64,000 nt of DNA, from positions 10,271,450-10,335,449 of the forward strand of contig NC_067200.1 in NCBI RefSeq assembly GCF_000699445.3. The letters are read 5' to 3'. The notes beneath the pieces are model-generated. The model saw only the letters and a list, made by a program, of their open reading frames with translations. It was not told the DNA's origin and did no database searches. Every line of letters starts with the position of its first letter. Positions within the stretch are counted from its first letter, which is position 1. Both the position numbers and the translations under genes were made by a program. The DNA comes from Schistosoma haematobium. Taxonomy: Eukaryota > Platyhelminthes > Trematoda > Strigeidida > Schistosomatidae. Below, piece by piece: positions 11,340-22,837 of this stretch.

Positions 11340-11518
11340 ATCGTACATCAAATAGATTATCTGCACATCTTTCTTCGGTTCTTCATCACACTCTTCATCA
11401 TTATTCTGTTTTCTATCCTTTTCTCTTTATTTCAATCTTCTGATGATAATCATTTCACTTCTTATTCCCACTACATACTACTTATATCTGTGCGTATAAG
11501 TAGCACACACCACATTAG
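11340..11518 (+). repeat. Family F repeat with terminal hairpin
   Basis: A pyrimidine-rich body ending in ACTACTTATATCTGT-GCGTATAAGTAG, a stem with a short loop, then CACACACCACA. Best preserved at the hairpin end. Confidence 0.6.
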
Positions 11519-11773
11519 GAGTACGAATCTTCTAAACATTTCAACTATTCCTTGTTAATGAACTCCACTTAATACGAAACCCTTGCTTTTTCATTATTTT
11601 TAACCATCTAAGTGATTGATTATATAATTATAAACTGATTTCATTCTCTTATGTTTGTTATTTACAAAATATTAGGCAAAATATATACCTGGTAAATTGT
11701 CCTTAAACATTAATGGTATCAATGAACGAAAAAAAGTAATAATCTTATTGCTCGATAATAAACTTACACCAAG

Positions 11774-12416
11774 AACGGCGAGACTCTAGTTTATGGACGA
11801 CCTTTGAGCGAATCTTAAGTGATCTTGAGAAATATTAGCCAATCAGCAAACAGTAAATATAGAGTGAAAATATATTAAACAAAACCAAGGAAATAAAGTG
11901 GATACACTTCTTATACTTGGTTCAAAAACTTGTCAAGATTAGAAAGAGGTTCAGGGGTTCTGAAATTATAATGCATGTAGTAGAGGGAATCATCCATACG
12001 ACTACATAATAGTCGGCCTCTGGAGTCATGTTAAAGTCTCAAAAACTCTTTCAGCCACATAGCTTCAATATTGTTCATGTGCACTCCGGTTGTTGTGTGC
12101 ACAAAACGCTACTTGTGGATAAGGACACGATGCACATAACCATGCCTATGCAGGAGTCTGTACGCTCTCCAAACATCTGTATATGTTGTAGTACCTGACT
12201 GCACCCAGTGTTACTGATGCTTTTATTATCCAGTTCGCAATAATTCTCATAATTTATCTTAGTTAGGAATTATATTTGGTGTTTTCATCACGAACTGACA
12301 TCAGCTATAATGCCAGAAATCTTTTTAGACAAATGGATGGAAGGCTTTCGTGCGCAAATCCGAGATCTGTTATCTTATACCTGATTGATTCGTCCACAAG
12401 TTATGGTCTCGCCGTT
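11774..12416. mobile_element. Family G element with terminal inverted repeats (G1)
   Basis: The first 27 bp (11774-11800) and the reverse complement of the last 27 bp (12390-12416) match at 22 of 27 positions. Both start AACGGCGAGAC and end TGGACGA. The interior has no long reading frame, as expected for a non-autonomous DNA element. Related sequence without clean ends lies at 1.9, 12.5, 25.4 and 31.7 kb. I see no convincing target duplication, so the superfamily is not assigned. Confidence 0.6.
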
Positions 12417-12499
12417 TTATTTGTTATAACTGCTCAATTATCACGCTTTGTATAAAATTCCCTGTGAACCGATCGTACGTTAGCATTAAGCACTGAAGT

Positions 12500-12572
12500 T
12501 GGCGCCGTAACCTTGAAATCTCTAAAACGCTTCTGATTGGCTCGTCAATAAATAAGAGTCTCGCCCCAAGAA
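12500..12572 (-). mobile_element. Fragment of a family G terminal repeat
   Basis: GATTGGCTCGTCAATAAATA followed by AGAGTCTCGCC matches the right end of G1 (GATTCGTCC...GGTCTCGCCG) with changes. Only this end is present. Confidence 0.45.
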
Positions 12573-12594
12573 CTTATATATTCTAAGCAGAGAT

Positions 12595-12690
12595 AAATGG
12601 TGACTAGTAATGGAATCCAGCATGTACGTTTCGTCCCATTCATGACTCATCAGGGCAAGTTACCTACATCTCAAAGTTGGTAGCTTCATC
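12595..12690 (-). mobile_element. Family B (Sm-alpha-like) fragment with hammerhead
   Basis: On the minus strand: CTGATGA (12647-12653), a stem II of about 3 bp, GGGACGAAACG, then TGGATTCCATTACTAGTCACC. The cleavage triplet region reads ATGC instead of GTCC, so this copy is probably inactive. It is truncated on both sides. Confidence 0.6.
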
Positions 12691-12984
12691 AGAACACATG
12701 CAAAACTTTGCTGATGTTCATATATAACAATTATGATATGAATTTTCTAAAAGATTGACCTGGAATAATTATGAAATATAATAATCCTTTTTAATATTTA
12801 ACATTTAGTGTTAACCTTAAGTGACAAATGTGGAATAATGTCAAAATTTAATGAAGATTAATTTGTGAATTTTTTAATTATTTTAGTGAACATAAAGAAA
12901 ATTGAATTTCTCACATAAATAACAAAGATATGTCAATAAAAAAACAAATTACGTATGAATTAATTAAAGGAAAAGTTCAAGTTC

Positions 12985-13290
12985 AAGAAGCCATGACCAG
13001 TAGAGTCGGATCCATGTCGGATAGAGACAAATATCTACCTCAAATAAGGGATAAATGGTTGAGCAAGATCATAAATCGATTGAAGTTAGACATTAACACT
13101 ATTGGATGCTAGTTCAGTAGTCTAGAGATTAAGCGTTCGCGTTCGAAACTGAATGTCCTGGATTCCAATCCCTTTGATAAGGGGGAACGTGGATACATAC
13201 TGCCGAGGAGTCCCATTGTAGGACGAAATGGTCGTCCAGATTTCTAACAGTGGTCTAGCTTAGATCGACTCATGAATTCAACTATTAAAA
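12985..13290 (+). mobile_element. Family A tRNA-like SINE
   Basis: Sense copy starting near AGAAGCCATGACCAG. It has an A-box-like TAGTCTAGAGATTAAGCG, a B-box-like TGGATTCCAATCC, a hammerhead-like CCGAGGAGTCCCATTGTAGG then ACGAAATGG (13196-13240), and the usual 3' end ending TCATGAATTCAACTATT. The ribozyme core is changed (CCGAGGA). Confidence 0.7.
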
Positions 13291-13529
13291 ATTTAAAGAA
13301 CACGCACTACGTAATAGTATGTTGTGTACAATTATGAAATTTTGAACAGATAAATACGTAGACTAGCGAACATTCTGTAATATCCAGAGTTGTACAATAC
13401 ATCGGTAGTTTTCATAATATCATTGAGTTGCCAATAATTTGGAATAACCAACTATATCTTATCATTTATTCATCAAGCTTGTCATGTTAGATAGATGGAG
13501 GAAATCTCCTGAAGCCTGCTTCAGTTTGA

Positions 13530-13652
13530 GCAACCGGACAGTATAACATCCCTCACAAAAATCAAATGAGATTTGTATGGCGCATATATAACTGGTGCCT
13601 CCTTGTATCAATATCTATGTGTTCAAATAAATAAATAAATAAATAAATAATA
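13530..13652 (+). mobile_element. Family H 3' end with AAAT tail
   Basis: It matches the minus-strand 3' end of the 9.4-kb copy: AATGAGATTTGTATGGCGCA, GGTGCCTCCTTGTATC, ATCTATGTGTTCAA, then (AAAT)n at about 13627-13650. It is severely 5'-truncated (about 120 bp). Confidence 0.7.
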
Positions 13653-14070
13653 ATCTCCTGAAGCTCCTTGTATGAACATCTTCGTTTCATAATAGTTATA
13701 GCTCGTCAAGGAAGTATAGCTGTAATCTTGAAGGGACTTATACTCATCATGACAATCGAATATGTCTCCCATTGTTACATCTGTAGACTGTACACGAAGG
13801 CTATGATGGAACTTCAGTTGGGTAATTTTATCAAGCTCAGAGAATGTGATTATGTATAGAGAGAAAGTTGTATTTTCGCTAAATATAACATTACCCACAG
13901 TCTTTTGATATATGTTAAATTAGAGAAGATATAAAATTCTGGAATGAAGATAAGAAATTCCTTTCTCCGTTCATTTGATTTGCTTAATACAATTCCTTTT
14001 GTTAATTTATCGAAATAGTACTAAAGAACAAGAGCACAATACACTGAATATTTTATCGTATTCTATTTAA
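13653..14070. other. Spacer, nothing recognised
   Basis: A 63-codon plus frame and a 91-codon minus frame overlap here. Neither has a recognisable domain or a conserved copy, and I treat both as chance. Confidence 0.45.
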
Positions 14071-14175
14071 TTGAAACCATGAAACGATCAACGTTAGACC
14101 ACCATTGAAAACCTTGATGAGCTGGACTGCTGTTTCGTCCCATTATTAGAATCCTCAGCAGTAGTAATCCATCTA
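14071..14175 (-). mobile_element. Family A SINE fragment
   Basis: Antisense 3' end: GAAACCATGAAACGATC, TTAGACCACCATTGAAAACC, then a damaged hammerhead (CTGCTGTTTCGTCCC, ATCCTCAGCAG). Confidence 0.65.
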
Positions 14176-14639
14176 TTTGATTTCATTTTTAACGGTAAGT
14201 ACCACTAAACAACAGGACAAAATACTTCAGGCTAGTGACTAGTAGTGAAATACAAAATACACATGTAGTCTTACTGAACACCTCACAGATAGACGTAGTT
14301 GCATCTTAATATAGATGTTCACTTTTGAGAGACTTAAATACACTAAGCTTCCCGTCAAACTACAGTAAATCATCTACAAAGCTACTGAGTCAAATTAGCC
14401 GCTAACCCTTTCAGTTATTGGGAATTTCGTAATTCTTTATATATTTATTAAAATATATCAATTCAAGCGTTCTATGCTTCAATTGACACTGATCTAGTTC
14501 TGTCGTAAATACAAACAATATAAAAATGTAAACAGTATAGCTTATAACCAATTTGTTTTAAAATATCACCACTTTATTAAACTTTGATTTAAGAAGTGAT
14601 TAATATTTAGACCGATTTGATTTTTACTGGTTTGAATTA

Positions 14640-15567
14640 TTCCGTTGTTGATGCTTTAACCGTATTTTGATCAATCATAGTTGGTATCTCTGGTCAAACA
14701 AGACTGCTTACACTCACCCTCTCTCTTTCCTCTGATGGTCAAGTAGATTATCAAGATTTTCACATTTCAGGAAAAGCACGGAATACAGTGAACAATTTGA
14801 ATTCAGTTGTACGATTAGGACTTTGTAGATGACCTATTTCATCCATCCTATACACAGTAACAAATGCAAGTGTAGCAGCGGCTTCTGTAGCAGAAGGCCT
14901 CAACATCAACAAGGGGGAAAACAAGATTCTGAAATACCACACAGAGAACAACAGCTCAATCGCATCTAATGGAGAAACTCTGGAAGAGGTAGAAAGTTTC
15001 ACACATCTAGGTAGTATCATCGATAAACGTGGAGAATCTGATGCGAGCTTGAAGGCGAGGATTGTTAATGCAAGGACAGCAGTCCTACAATCGAAGAACA
15101 TGTGGAAATCAAAACAACGTTTGACTGATACCAAAGTTACAATTTTCAGTACGAACGTCAGGACAGTTCTCCTGTACAGAGGCGAAACTTCCAGAACTGC
15201 CACAACCACCATCAAAAATGTACAAGTATTTATAAATAATTGTCTGTCTAACATACTGAATGTTCGTTGATCGGATACCATCAGCGATAGCCCAGTGTGG
15301 GAGAGGGCGAACCAGCTTCCATTTTTAAGAAGAAGTTAGGAAAAGGCGATAGAAGTAAATAGGAAACATATTGAGGACATCTTCAAAATGCATCACGAAT
15401 CCTCAAAGGAAAAGGAACAGAGGGAGCCCAAAGAACACACTGCGTTGAGAGTTGGAAATCGGCGTGAAAAGGATGAATAGTAACTTGAAAGGATTGCCCA
15501 GGACAGACTTAGTCTGAGAATTCAGAGTGGTGACTTATACTCCCACGAACGGTAACAGGCGTAATTA
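14640..15567 (+). pseudogene. RTE/SR2-like reverse transcriptase fragment (D2), broken
   Basis: The longest LINE piece in the window. It starts in the conserved block that precedes the active site (GQTRLLTLTL in one frame, recalling the usual RQGCLLSP motif). A DFVDD reverse-transcriptase metal-binding motif follows at about 14821-14835, just after an in-frame TAG. Next comes a readable segment with FTHLGSIID, KARIVNARTAVLQ (from 15049), LTDTKV and VQVFINNCL, and then the C-terminal region with frameshifts. It has no 5' end, no endonuclease domain and no TAAG tail; family B starts at the 3' end. In life the protein would prime reverse transcription at a nicked target. This copy is dead. The clade call is by recalled similarity. 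Confidence 0.8.
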
Positions 15568-15572
15568 GTTGG

Positions 15573-15810
15573 CAACCTGTGCGGATTGTTTCGATATATC
15601 CATCATGACACAGGTTTGTACAGAACGGCTAGAATTTAGCTAGCAGTGAAATCTATGACGCAATTTTCATCCTGAACTAGTCAGTTAAGCGTACTCGCAT
15701 TAAGGTTGATGTTAACTCAGTGCTCCTTACCAACGCTTGATGCGTCGTGCCCTTAACTGTTTTATTCTGATAGCCACTCACTTGTGAAGCGGATATCAAT
15801 ACAAATCTTG
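15573..15810 (-). mobile_element. Family B (Sm-alpha-like) SINE, old
   Basis: It contains CCTGTGCGGATTG and TAGCTAGCAGTGAAATC, a damaged hammerhead (ATTTTCATCCTGAACTAGTC around 15638-15690) and a distal TGATAGCCACTCACTTGTG block. The order matches the 22-kb and 63.7-kb B copies. Confidence 0.6.
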
Positions 15811-15984
15811 AATTATACATCAGCTGTAAAGTAAATCTATGTAAATCGCATGCGGAAGGAAATTCGTGTCCCGGCTTACATCGGAAGCCACATTACGTGT
15901 ATTCTGTTTGATGAGAAGTCGATGTTGATTTTTTTCCCATTCTTAACTTTAAATTTTATCACATCAAGAATATCAGATGGGTTT

Positions 15985-16270
15985 TGTGGATATTGTAGTA
16001 ATTTCAATGGTTAAGATCATGAGTCAGTTGAAGCTTAACCACCATGGAAAACCTGGAAGCACTGGACGGCCGTTTCATCCTATTGTGGGTAGATATTAAA
16101 CACCGGCTCAGTGGTCTAGTAGTTAAGTGCTCGCGCGCGATACCAGTAGGTCCTGGGTTTGAATCTCCATAGAGGCGAGATCGTGGATGCGCACTGCTAA
16201 GGAGTCCACAATAGGACGAAATGGCCGTCCAGTGCTTCCAGGTTTTCCATGGTGCTCTAACATCAAGAAT
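15985..16270. mobile_element. Family A SINE foldback
   Basis: The antisense arm runs from GTGGATATTGTAGTAATTTC to the middle of the hammerhead (TTTCATCCTATTGTGG). It then switches to a sense copy at TAAACACCGGCTCAGTGG, which has both tRNA-like boxes (GGTCTAGTAGTTAAGTGC, GGGTTTGAATCTCC) and a hammerhead at 16191-16235 with core CTAAGGA (G5 changed). The junction differs from those of other foldbacks. Confidence 0.75.
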
Positions 16271-16989
16271 AGTTATCTCCATCATCATCATTATCAATAT
16301 TATGTTCGTCGACATACTTATAATTATTATTCGCATATATTCTATATTCATTTCAAAACAATAAGATATTCATATTTGTTCATATTAGTCATCACATTTA
16401 TGTTTCTATCTGAACCATTTCTGTTTTGTTGTACCATTCACTACACATTCTATCACCTAAAACCCAAATCATTTAACATTTTCTTCTTAATTGTCATGTT
16501 TTATATCTTATTATTGTGTTTTTGTTTTTCACTTCTTTTCTCTTCTTTAAACTAACCATAACAACTAGATTGGCTATTTACATGCTGTGCCATAATTAAC
16601 TAATAGTCAACTTTTATTTTAAGTGGATTATGTTTTGGTCTATTCTCATTACATCTATATGTGTTATTCACTGAGAATTGTGTTTTGTTGTTTTACAAAC
16701 TATATAAAAATTGTATTAGTCAGTAGTATTGAATTGTGTCCAAAGTGGATAGAGATGGTTTTCTTTTTGTGTGGTGAATATGTCTTATTGTTAACAAGCT
16801 GTACTAACATAAAACTAGTCTGATAATTGGACTTATTACATGGTTTTAACTATGCTCCTACTTATTTTTTTATTGTTATCGAATTGATTTAAGACTGGTA
16901 AATCATGTACGAATGTTGAAATTTATCAATGGAACGGTGTTTTTAATGACTAGTTTAGTTAAATGAGTTTTGTGAATATTAGTTAGATT
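16271..16989. other. AT-rich spacer, chance reading frames
   Basis: Two plus-strand frames (16187-16555 and 16623-16823) are F/Y/I/L-rich and carry no motif. The first starts inside a SINE. I do not regard them as genes. Confidence 0.5.
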
Positions 16990-17165
16990 TATGGGTTATA
17001 TGCATCACAGAATGATCTTAGTTGGAATAATCGATAGATATTTCTGTCTAGTATGATTATCCACTATGCAACTAAGGATCGAACTCAGGATCTTCAAGTT
17101 ATGCGATAAATACCTCTACGTTAGCACTCAATGATATAATTCTAACTTCAATCGATTTATGATAT
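16990..17165 (-). mobile_element. Possible old tRNA-derived SINE
   Basis: On the minus strand AGTGCTAACGTAGAGG is followed about 30 bp later by GATCCTGAGTTCGATCC, an A-box/B-box-like pair. No hammerhead core can be read. Confidence 0.35.
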
Positions 17166-17389
17166 AGAGTGAAAATTATGAAGTACCATTGGTGACAACT
17201 GTTCCACTTTCAAACTGGATACTCACAACTTAAGAATTTCACTCTAGAATAAAATAGTTTTTATGATTTTCTGATTTTTGGTGGTGCTTCATCTGACACC
17301 AATTCAGAATGAATATGATTTACAAATACTAGTTTCACAGATTGAAATCTTGAGTCGATTGATGCTAGACCACCATGGAAAACCTTGAA

Positions 17390-17434
17390 GCACTGGACTG
17401 CCGTTTCGTCCTAGTATGGGACTCCTCAGCGGTG
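17390..17434 (-). ncRNA. Hammerhead ribozyme, family A, intact core
   Basis: On the minus strand: CACCG/CAGTG stem I with one mismatch, CTGAGGA (complement of 17423-17429), GTCC-CATACTA-GGAC, GAAA, CGGCAG, TC. All catalytic residues are present, and stem III has one mismatch. Confidence 0.65.
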
Positions 17435-17609
17435 TGTGAGGAATAAACTCACTGAAGATAATGGTGTACTGTGGAGTAACATCGTGAATTGGTTGAAGTT
17501 AGACATCAAAACCATTGGATGCCGGCTCAGTGGTCTAGATAGTTAAGTGCCTGGCGTGAGACTGATAGGTCCTGGGTTCGGATCCCGCAGGGTGCAGGAT
17601 CATGGATGC

Positions 17610-17655
17610 GCACTGCTGAGGAGTCCCATGCTAGGACGATTCGGCCGTCCAGTGC
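17610..17655 (+). ncRNA. Hammerhead motif, family A, GAUU subfamily
   Basis: Stem I GCACTG/CAGTGC, CTGAGGA, GTCC..GGAC, CGGCCG and TC are all kept, but the second core strand is GATT instead of GAAA. Loss of A14 should abolish cleavage. Confidence 0.6.
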
Positions 17656-17745
17656 TCCAAGGTTTTCCATGGTGGTCTAGCATCAATCGACTCATGATTT
17701 CAATCAGTGAAATTTCTAAAATCTCCACAAACCCCTTCTGATAAA

Positions 17746-19837
17746 ATACTAGTTTACATTGTTCTGAAGTAGGTATAAAAAGAATATCAAGTATTTTATA
17801 GATAAATTAGGTTTTATGAAAACTGACTTAAAGTTTAGATGACAGTTAGAACAAATAAGTCTTAATTGTAGCTAAGGAACACTGAACAACTGATTCATCC
17901 AGATATAGATGAAATCCCAGTATTTTGGTAACAGGATAGTTATTTTCAATGACACAAGACCAAAGCCACGCTAAATTATGAAGTAACTGAAGTTCGAAGC
18001 ATGTATCATTGTTTGAAAACACAATAATCTGATGAAAAAGTGTTCGTAATAAGTTTAAAAAATTCTGTGATCATGTGTACAAACTACTTAATAATCCCTT
18101 CATAGGACTAGACAGCTGTCTAATGTTACATGGCTTTCAAGGGTATCTTAATTGAGATAAGTCTGTGATGTATGACACCAAAATATCATTTATTTGCTTT
18201 TTCTGTCATGATGATTTACTGACAGCTTTCTATCACTAAGTTGATTTCATCTGTTGATATACCATGATTTCAGTGAGCTGAAACGAAATGATACTTACAT
18301 AACAGCACGTTCAGCTATGTATAAAAATGTTGATTAACAGTGAAATTATTGATGGTAAATAACTCGATGAACCTAAGAAGAAACTATCCTATATTAATTA
18401 GCTAGTCATTATCAACGTAGGGACTGGTACGAATGCATAGTTTTTGTAAGTTCCACAAATTTCATATCACTAAACGAAGAAAGAAATTGTTCTAACTTGA
18501 AACTTGAATTAGCATCACGTACTAAATACAACAATCGGAATTTCGACTATAAATTTTTTTTATCCCCATCTTTAATTCCATCTATAGCTTAGAGTCCTAA
18601 CCTGGACAAATAATCTTCAATCAACACAAGCTACACCCTTATTTGTTAGTTATCTGTAAACTTTCCTCCATTTCCTGACCATGAGTTCTAAGAGAAGTTA
18701 ACAGTCAGCTTCTACCATATATTACATTTCAATCATTCAGCCCAGAAAACAACTATTCAGAACACCCAAAAGCTTACCGACACTAACTATTAGACCACAC
18801 ATTACACAAAATAAGAAGTCATACTTCAAATACAATCATTCCAAAATTGTCAGAGAAGCAAAGCAAACAGTACATAAATATTTCGCAATAATCAAGGAAT
18901 GCTAGAACGTATGACGATAGTAAATAGGTTCATTGAAAGATTACTATAAGGAAAGTATAGAAATACAGTTATCTAGTAATTATATAATACGAATGTAAAT
19001 ACTAAAAATACATGAAGTAATCCCGAAAGTTCCAACTATTCCACTGCTTATCTCGTTATAGAAGAAATATAAGACCAATTAAACAAGTAAATTCAATTGT
19101 ATTTAAAAGGTATAAATCAAAAATATAATTCAAAAGAGAATAAATGACATATTTGTGTGAAGAGTTAGTGTCATCAGTAAATTCAAAACTTGGCGAGAAA
19201 CGGATAATTAATTCAGCTGCACCATACCATCAGACTATCTTCCATAAGACTGGAAGTCTCCAAATATTGATTATTGATATGCCGTCTACTTGAATACTTG
19301 CTACTAGTTCTCTATTTCCCCGGACTATTTCTACACTTGAACCAAATAGTAGAAAATAATTTCGAAACAAGAATAGAATCTGTACTTTGTAGATCATTTG
19401 TGTACAGAAAGCAAACTTACCTATGTGTTTATTTATTGATAACCATTAAACTCTGGACACTTCTGGAAATATGAAAAATGAAGTAGTAGAGTAATTAATC
19501 ATCTAATCAATTCTTGTCACACAATCCATCAATTGTTTTAGTTTTCATAGCGTACGCTGATTGGATGAAATTTTCCCAGCGTTTTTCTGATTTCCGAAGA
19601 TCTTTTTGAGGTATTCTTGTAGGATCCAAACAGTTAAGAATTTATATAAATATAATTATGTGCCAAACAATTCAATGAGTGAATTCTACTCATTAGAATC
19701 GGAGAGAGGTGACGATAATCGACCTCTTGTTCCAGAAATAAGCTGTTCGCTGGCTTACATTCTTCTTTAGATAACTATGCGCTGCAGTTCTTGGGTATGT
19801 GTCTGGCAAGCATACTATTTCACAGGAGATCAGACGC
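17746..19837. other. AT-rich spacer, nothing recognised
   Basis: About 2.1 kb with no assignable repeat and no credible gene. The 66-codon frame at 19274-19474 has no motif. Confidence 0.5.
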
Positions 19838-20130
19838 AGCCGAATAGCCGACTGTCGATCTAGGTGTCATAAAATTGAGTTCGCCGGGGAGCATCAAGTC
19901 CCTCAAGACTACGGCTACATCAAACTGATGAGTACCAGATAACAGAGACTCTAGTTTCAGGGTTTTGTACCAGCTACTTCCGATCACCACTTCACCACCT
20001 CAAAATAGTCCATACGATTTGGAGTTAGTTAGATTAATGGCCATATTGCATCTTAATCGATAGAGTTAGATTAACACTAAGAAAAAGTTTTACATACATG
20101 TCATCAGTTACTGCTCAGTGATCAATCAAA
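19838..20130 (+). mobile_element. Family E SINE, old
   Basis: Sense copy: TTCGCCGGGGAGCATCAAG, CCCTCAAGACTACGGC, hammerhead-like CTGATGA at 19925-19931, then CAGAGACTC where GCACGAAAC is expected, and the distal part (GGCCATATTGCATCTTAATC, CAGTGATCAATC). The ribozyme is dead by sequence. Confidence 0.6.
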
Positions 20131-20920
20131 TGTAAACATTTTGCACAACCAATATAATCTGCTACACTAGAAGAAGTAAACTGATAAATACACATTGATG
20201 TAAAAATTTATACTTTTCACTTCCTCAAGTGAAATATCTACTGGAGAAGACAATTAAAAATAGATTAAACAAATGTTTTATCATTCATTTCCGACAACCA
20301 GTTACATTTTCACATAACAATGAATGTTAGACAAGAATATTCCATAATGTTGAGCAGTGCATTTATTTCGTTTGTAAATTCTTGTGAATACTGAAAAATA
20401 AATTATTAGCATTCAATTAGTAGGATAGTTTACTGAGATTCCTTAAAATCTCAAGCCAAGAACACACCTAGTTCATTTCAATATAAGATTTTTCCAACAG
20501 TATGCATGAATGACTCAGAAAATGAAATTGAACTGAAAACCTTCGAATTCTTTCAAAGTACGATGACTCCTTACTAATTATAATCATTAAGTATAAAATA
20601 CACGGTTAATTTCATAAACCAACATGGTCACAAGATAATCATAAATTTAAAAAAAATGGTATGATGTTCAAATAGGCAAATTGATATTTGTAGAGATTGG
20701 TTAAGTGAAGAAAGCGTATGTTGAAAATGTTTGCCAATATTTCTATTTTTCACGTTTCACATAATTAATACACTTTTCACCATTGATTACTAAAACGCTT
20801 GTTGAAAGTGTAAAATTGATTTCCTGGTGATAATACAATTCTTTAAATCGTTATCATCACTGACTCTCAATCGGATAGTTACAAATTTACCAAGACAGTA
20901 CTTAATAAACACTCAATAAA
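20131..20920. other. AT-rich spacer, nothing recognised
   Basis: No gene or assignable repeat. Confidence 0.5.
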
Positions 20921-21318
20921 AAAGGGCGGCCTGCTTAAGCATCTGGGCTACCTGTTCCTGACATCTAGATATTTCAACAAGTTATCCATTTTTGTTTGTT
21001 TTAATATATCATTATGTCTATTAATAGCATAACCTATCCTGCTGCGTTTCTGAAAAGTGTACAACCTTTCGTTGTCAGAGTTACAAAAAACTCAATGAGA
21101 GATAATGTGGTTGCTGGCAATATACAGCGAAAAGAATGCACATTATTCAGATGTTCATTTACTGAACTGCTAACATCTAACTGGCGATCACTCAATATTT
21201 ATCGCCAGGACCGACCAAGAAGAAAGAAACAGAAACTTGTTGAAATACTTTACTCTGAGAATTCTATATTGTACCAAAAAATATAATAATGAATGAAGCT
21301 GATGATAATAATAATAAT
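20921..21318 (+). mobile_element. Family C repeat, copy 1
   Basis: It starts AAAGGGCGGCCTGCTTAAGC and ends in a GATGATAATAATAATAA tail. A second copy at 32599-32993 has the same two ends and only scattered differences. Both contain a partly shared plus-strand frame (copy 1 from 21014) ending near the tail with a basic RQDRPRRKKQK motif. Shared ends and a simple tail suggest a retroposon. No known domain is recognised. Confidence 0.6.
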
Positions 21319-21489
21319 CATCAATTGTATATATTTTCAGTTAGTGTTTCAGTAATCTTTAGGACATTTACGTAGATCATTTGAACCTTCTCAGAACTTA
21401 GACGGATAGCGCTTGCAAGTAAATCTTCTAATAGCAAATGTTTATTTGCTTTCATATTGATTTTTGACATTCTTTAACTCATGGTATTT

Positions 21490-21690
21490 TCTTGTTGTTT
21501 GGTTCAGGAATTCTTCCAATTTAGATAATCATTTGGAAATCAGGAAGCATTTGATATCTGTTTTATCCTAGGATGGAACTCATCAACACTGCATACTCAC
21601 AACCTCACTGAGGATCTAAAATGTTTTTAAACTATGATTAGACAGGGATTTAAACTCTGAAAGTTTCACAAACTCCAGAAAATTCCTATA
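21490..21690 (-). mobile_element. Decayed hammerhead-type SINE (probably family A)
   Basis: On the minus strand GCAGTGTTGATGAGTTCC, ATCCTAGGATAAAACAG keeps the order of stem I, core, stem II and GAAA-like strand, with mutations. Confidence 0.4.
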
Positions 21691-21999
21691 CATCTATCTT
21701 TATTTATCTGAAAGTTTTCTGTTTGATTCTGTTCGCTCTACTATATATTTACGGCATTTTTCTAATATTATACCTTATGAAAATGATCTTTCAAGAGATT
21801 AATTTACAGTAATGACGTTTTGATTTCGTAAATATGCTATTAACATATCTAGTCGGCTATTTAAAAACAAGGAGAGAATTATATTGTAATGTAATCATGA
21901 TTAGCCAATCATAATTCGAGAAAATCACTCTTCCCTGATTGGCTGGTACAGATTGCCACATATATATTGAATATTTTAATATTATGAATAACAATGGTG

Positions 22000-22505
22000 T
22001 ATAGTGGCTAGCAGTGGAATCCAACACGTGCGTTTCATCCTATTTAGGACTCGTCACCCGGATGTACCTGCATCTCAGAGTTGATGTTCACTCTGAGACT
22101 CGAACCCAGTACCATTCGCTTCAAACGCCACCGCTTTATCCACTTAGCTACTGAGTCCTAATAGCCACTTGCTTGTGCAATGGGGTGAATTTAAATTCAC
22201 TTCATATTATTTGGCTTGTATCTTCCCATTCAGATTTAAGACTGCGACTGATCAGTCTGTTATCAGTATATGTGCATACTGTGCGTATGCCTCGATATTG
22301 AGTCCCAAATAGGACGAAAACGCGCGTCCTGGATTCCACTGCTAGCCACTATCCACCATTGCTTGCAAAAATCTTGTGAATTAAGGTAATATCGAGGCAT
22401 ACGCACAGTATGCACATATGCCAATAACAGATTGATCAATCGCAGTCTTAAGCCTCAATAGGAAGATACAAGCCAAATAATGCCAAGTGAATTATGAATA
22501 ACAGT
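22000..22505. mobile_element. Family B (Sm-alpha-like) foldback
   Basis: An antisense copy (ribozyme at 22017-22065, core GTGACGA; tRNA-like GACTCGAACCC and CCACTTAGCTACTGAGTCC on the plus strand) runs to about 22298. It switches to a sense ribozyme 3' half (GAGTCCCAAATAGGACG, GCGTCCTGGATTCC, to 22345) and then back to antisense. The flanks at about 22193-22275 and 22385-22490 are inverted copies (GGCATACGCACAGTATGC type). The sense ribozyme has lost its CTGAYGA strand at the switch. Confidence 0.7.
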
Positions 22506-22671
22506 CGATTATTTATAAGGTTGATTTCATTTTTCTTTTTACTGGATATCTGATTTCATTAACAGACCAGTTGAAATGACGTTGTCATTTCTTAAATAAA
22601 AACATTTTGTTACAATATAAACTATTTAAAGATATATTTAATATGTAAAATGTTCATAGTTTTAAGCATGA

Positions 22672-22830
22672 ATTGATTTGGCTAGATAATCATTCAGTAT
22701 TTGAAAGTACTGAATAGTCGTTTCGTTCTAGTATGAGACGCCTAAGCAATAAACATTTACATATGAAGTTTTTTTACTAGGACAAAATAGTTATCCAGTG
22801 CTTCCAGGTTTTAAAACGCAGTCAAAATAA
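22672..22830. mobile_element. Family A SINE foldback, decayed
   Basis: Antisense arm (CATGAATTGATTTGGCTAG, GTCGTTTCGTTCTAGTATG) joined to a sense end (CTAGGACAAAATAG, CCAGTGCTTCCAGG). Confidence 0.55.
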
Positions 22831-22837
22831 TATTGTG

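Larger units (their letters stand above)
17325..17745. mobile_element. Family A SINE foldback with two ribozymes
   Basis: The antisense arm ends just past its hammerhead at CTCCTCAGCGGTG. The sense arm starts at GTGAGGAATAAACTCACTG and carries GGCTCAGTGGTCTAGATAG, GGGTTCGGATCCCGC, a hammerhead and the 3' end ACAAACCCCTTCTGATA. The two hammerheads differ: the left has GAAA and the right has GATT. Confidence 0.8.

Noticed and set aside
12611..12665. Active Sm-alpha hammerhead at 12.6 kb
   Set aside because: CTGATGA and GAAA are present, but the cleavage triplet region reads ATGC and stem I is poor.
15049..15270. Independent 73-residue protein
   Set aside because: It is part of the LINE D2 reverse transcriptase; annotated there as a pseudogene piece.
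14760..15281. A 173-codon minus-strand frame
   Set aside because: It is the antisense shadow of the D2 reverse transcriptase.
16187..16555. A 122-codon plus-strand frame
   Set aside because: Starts inside a family A SINE and continues into AT-rich DNA with F/Y/I-rich chance sequence.
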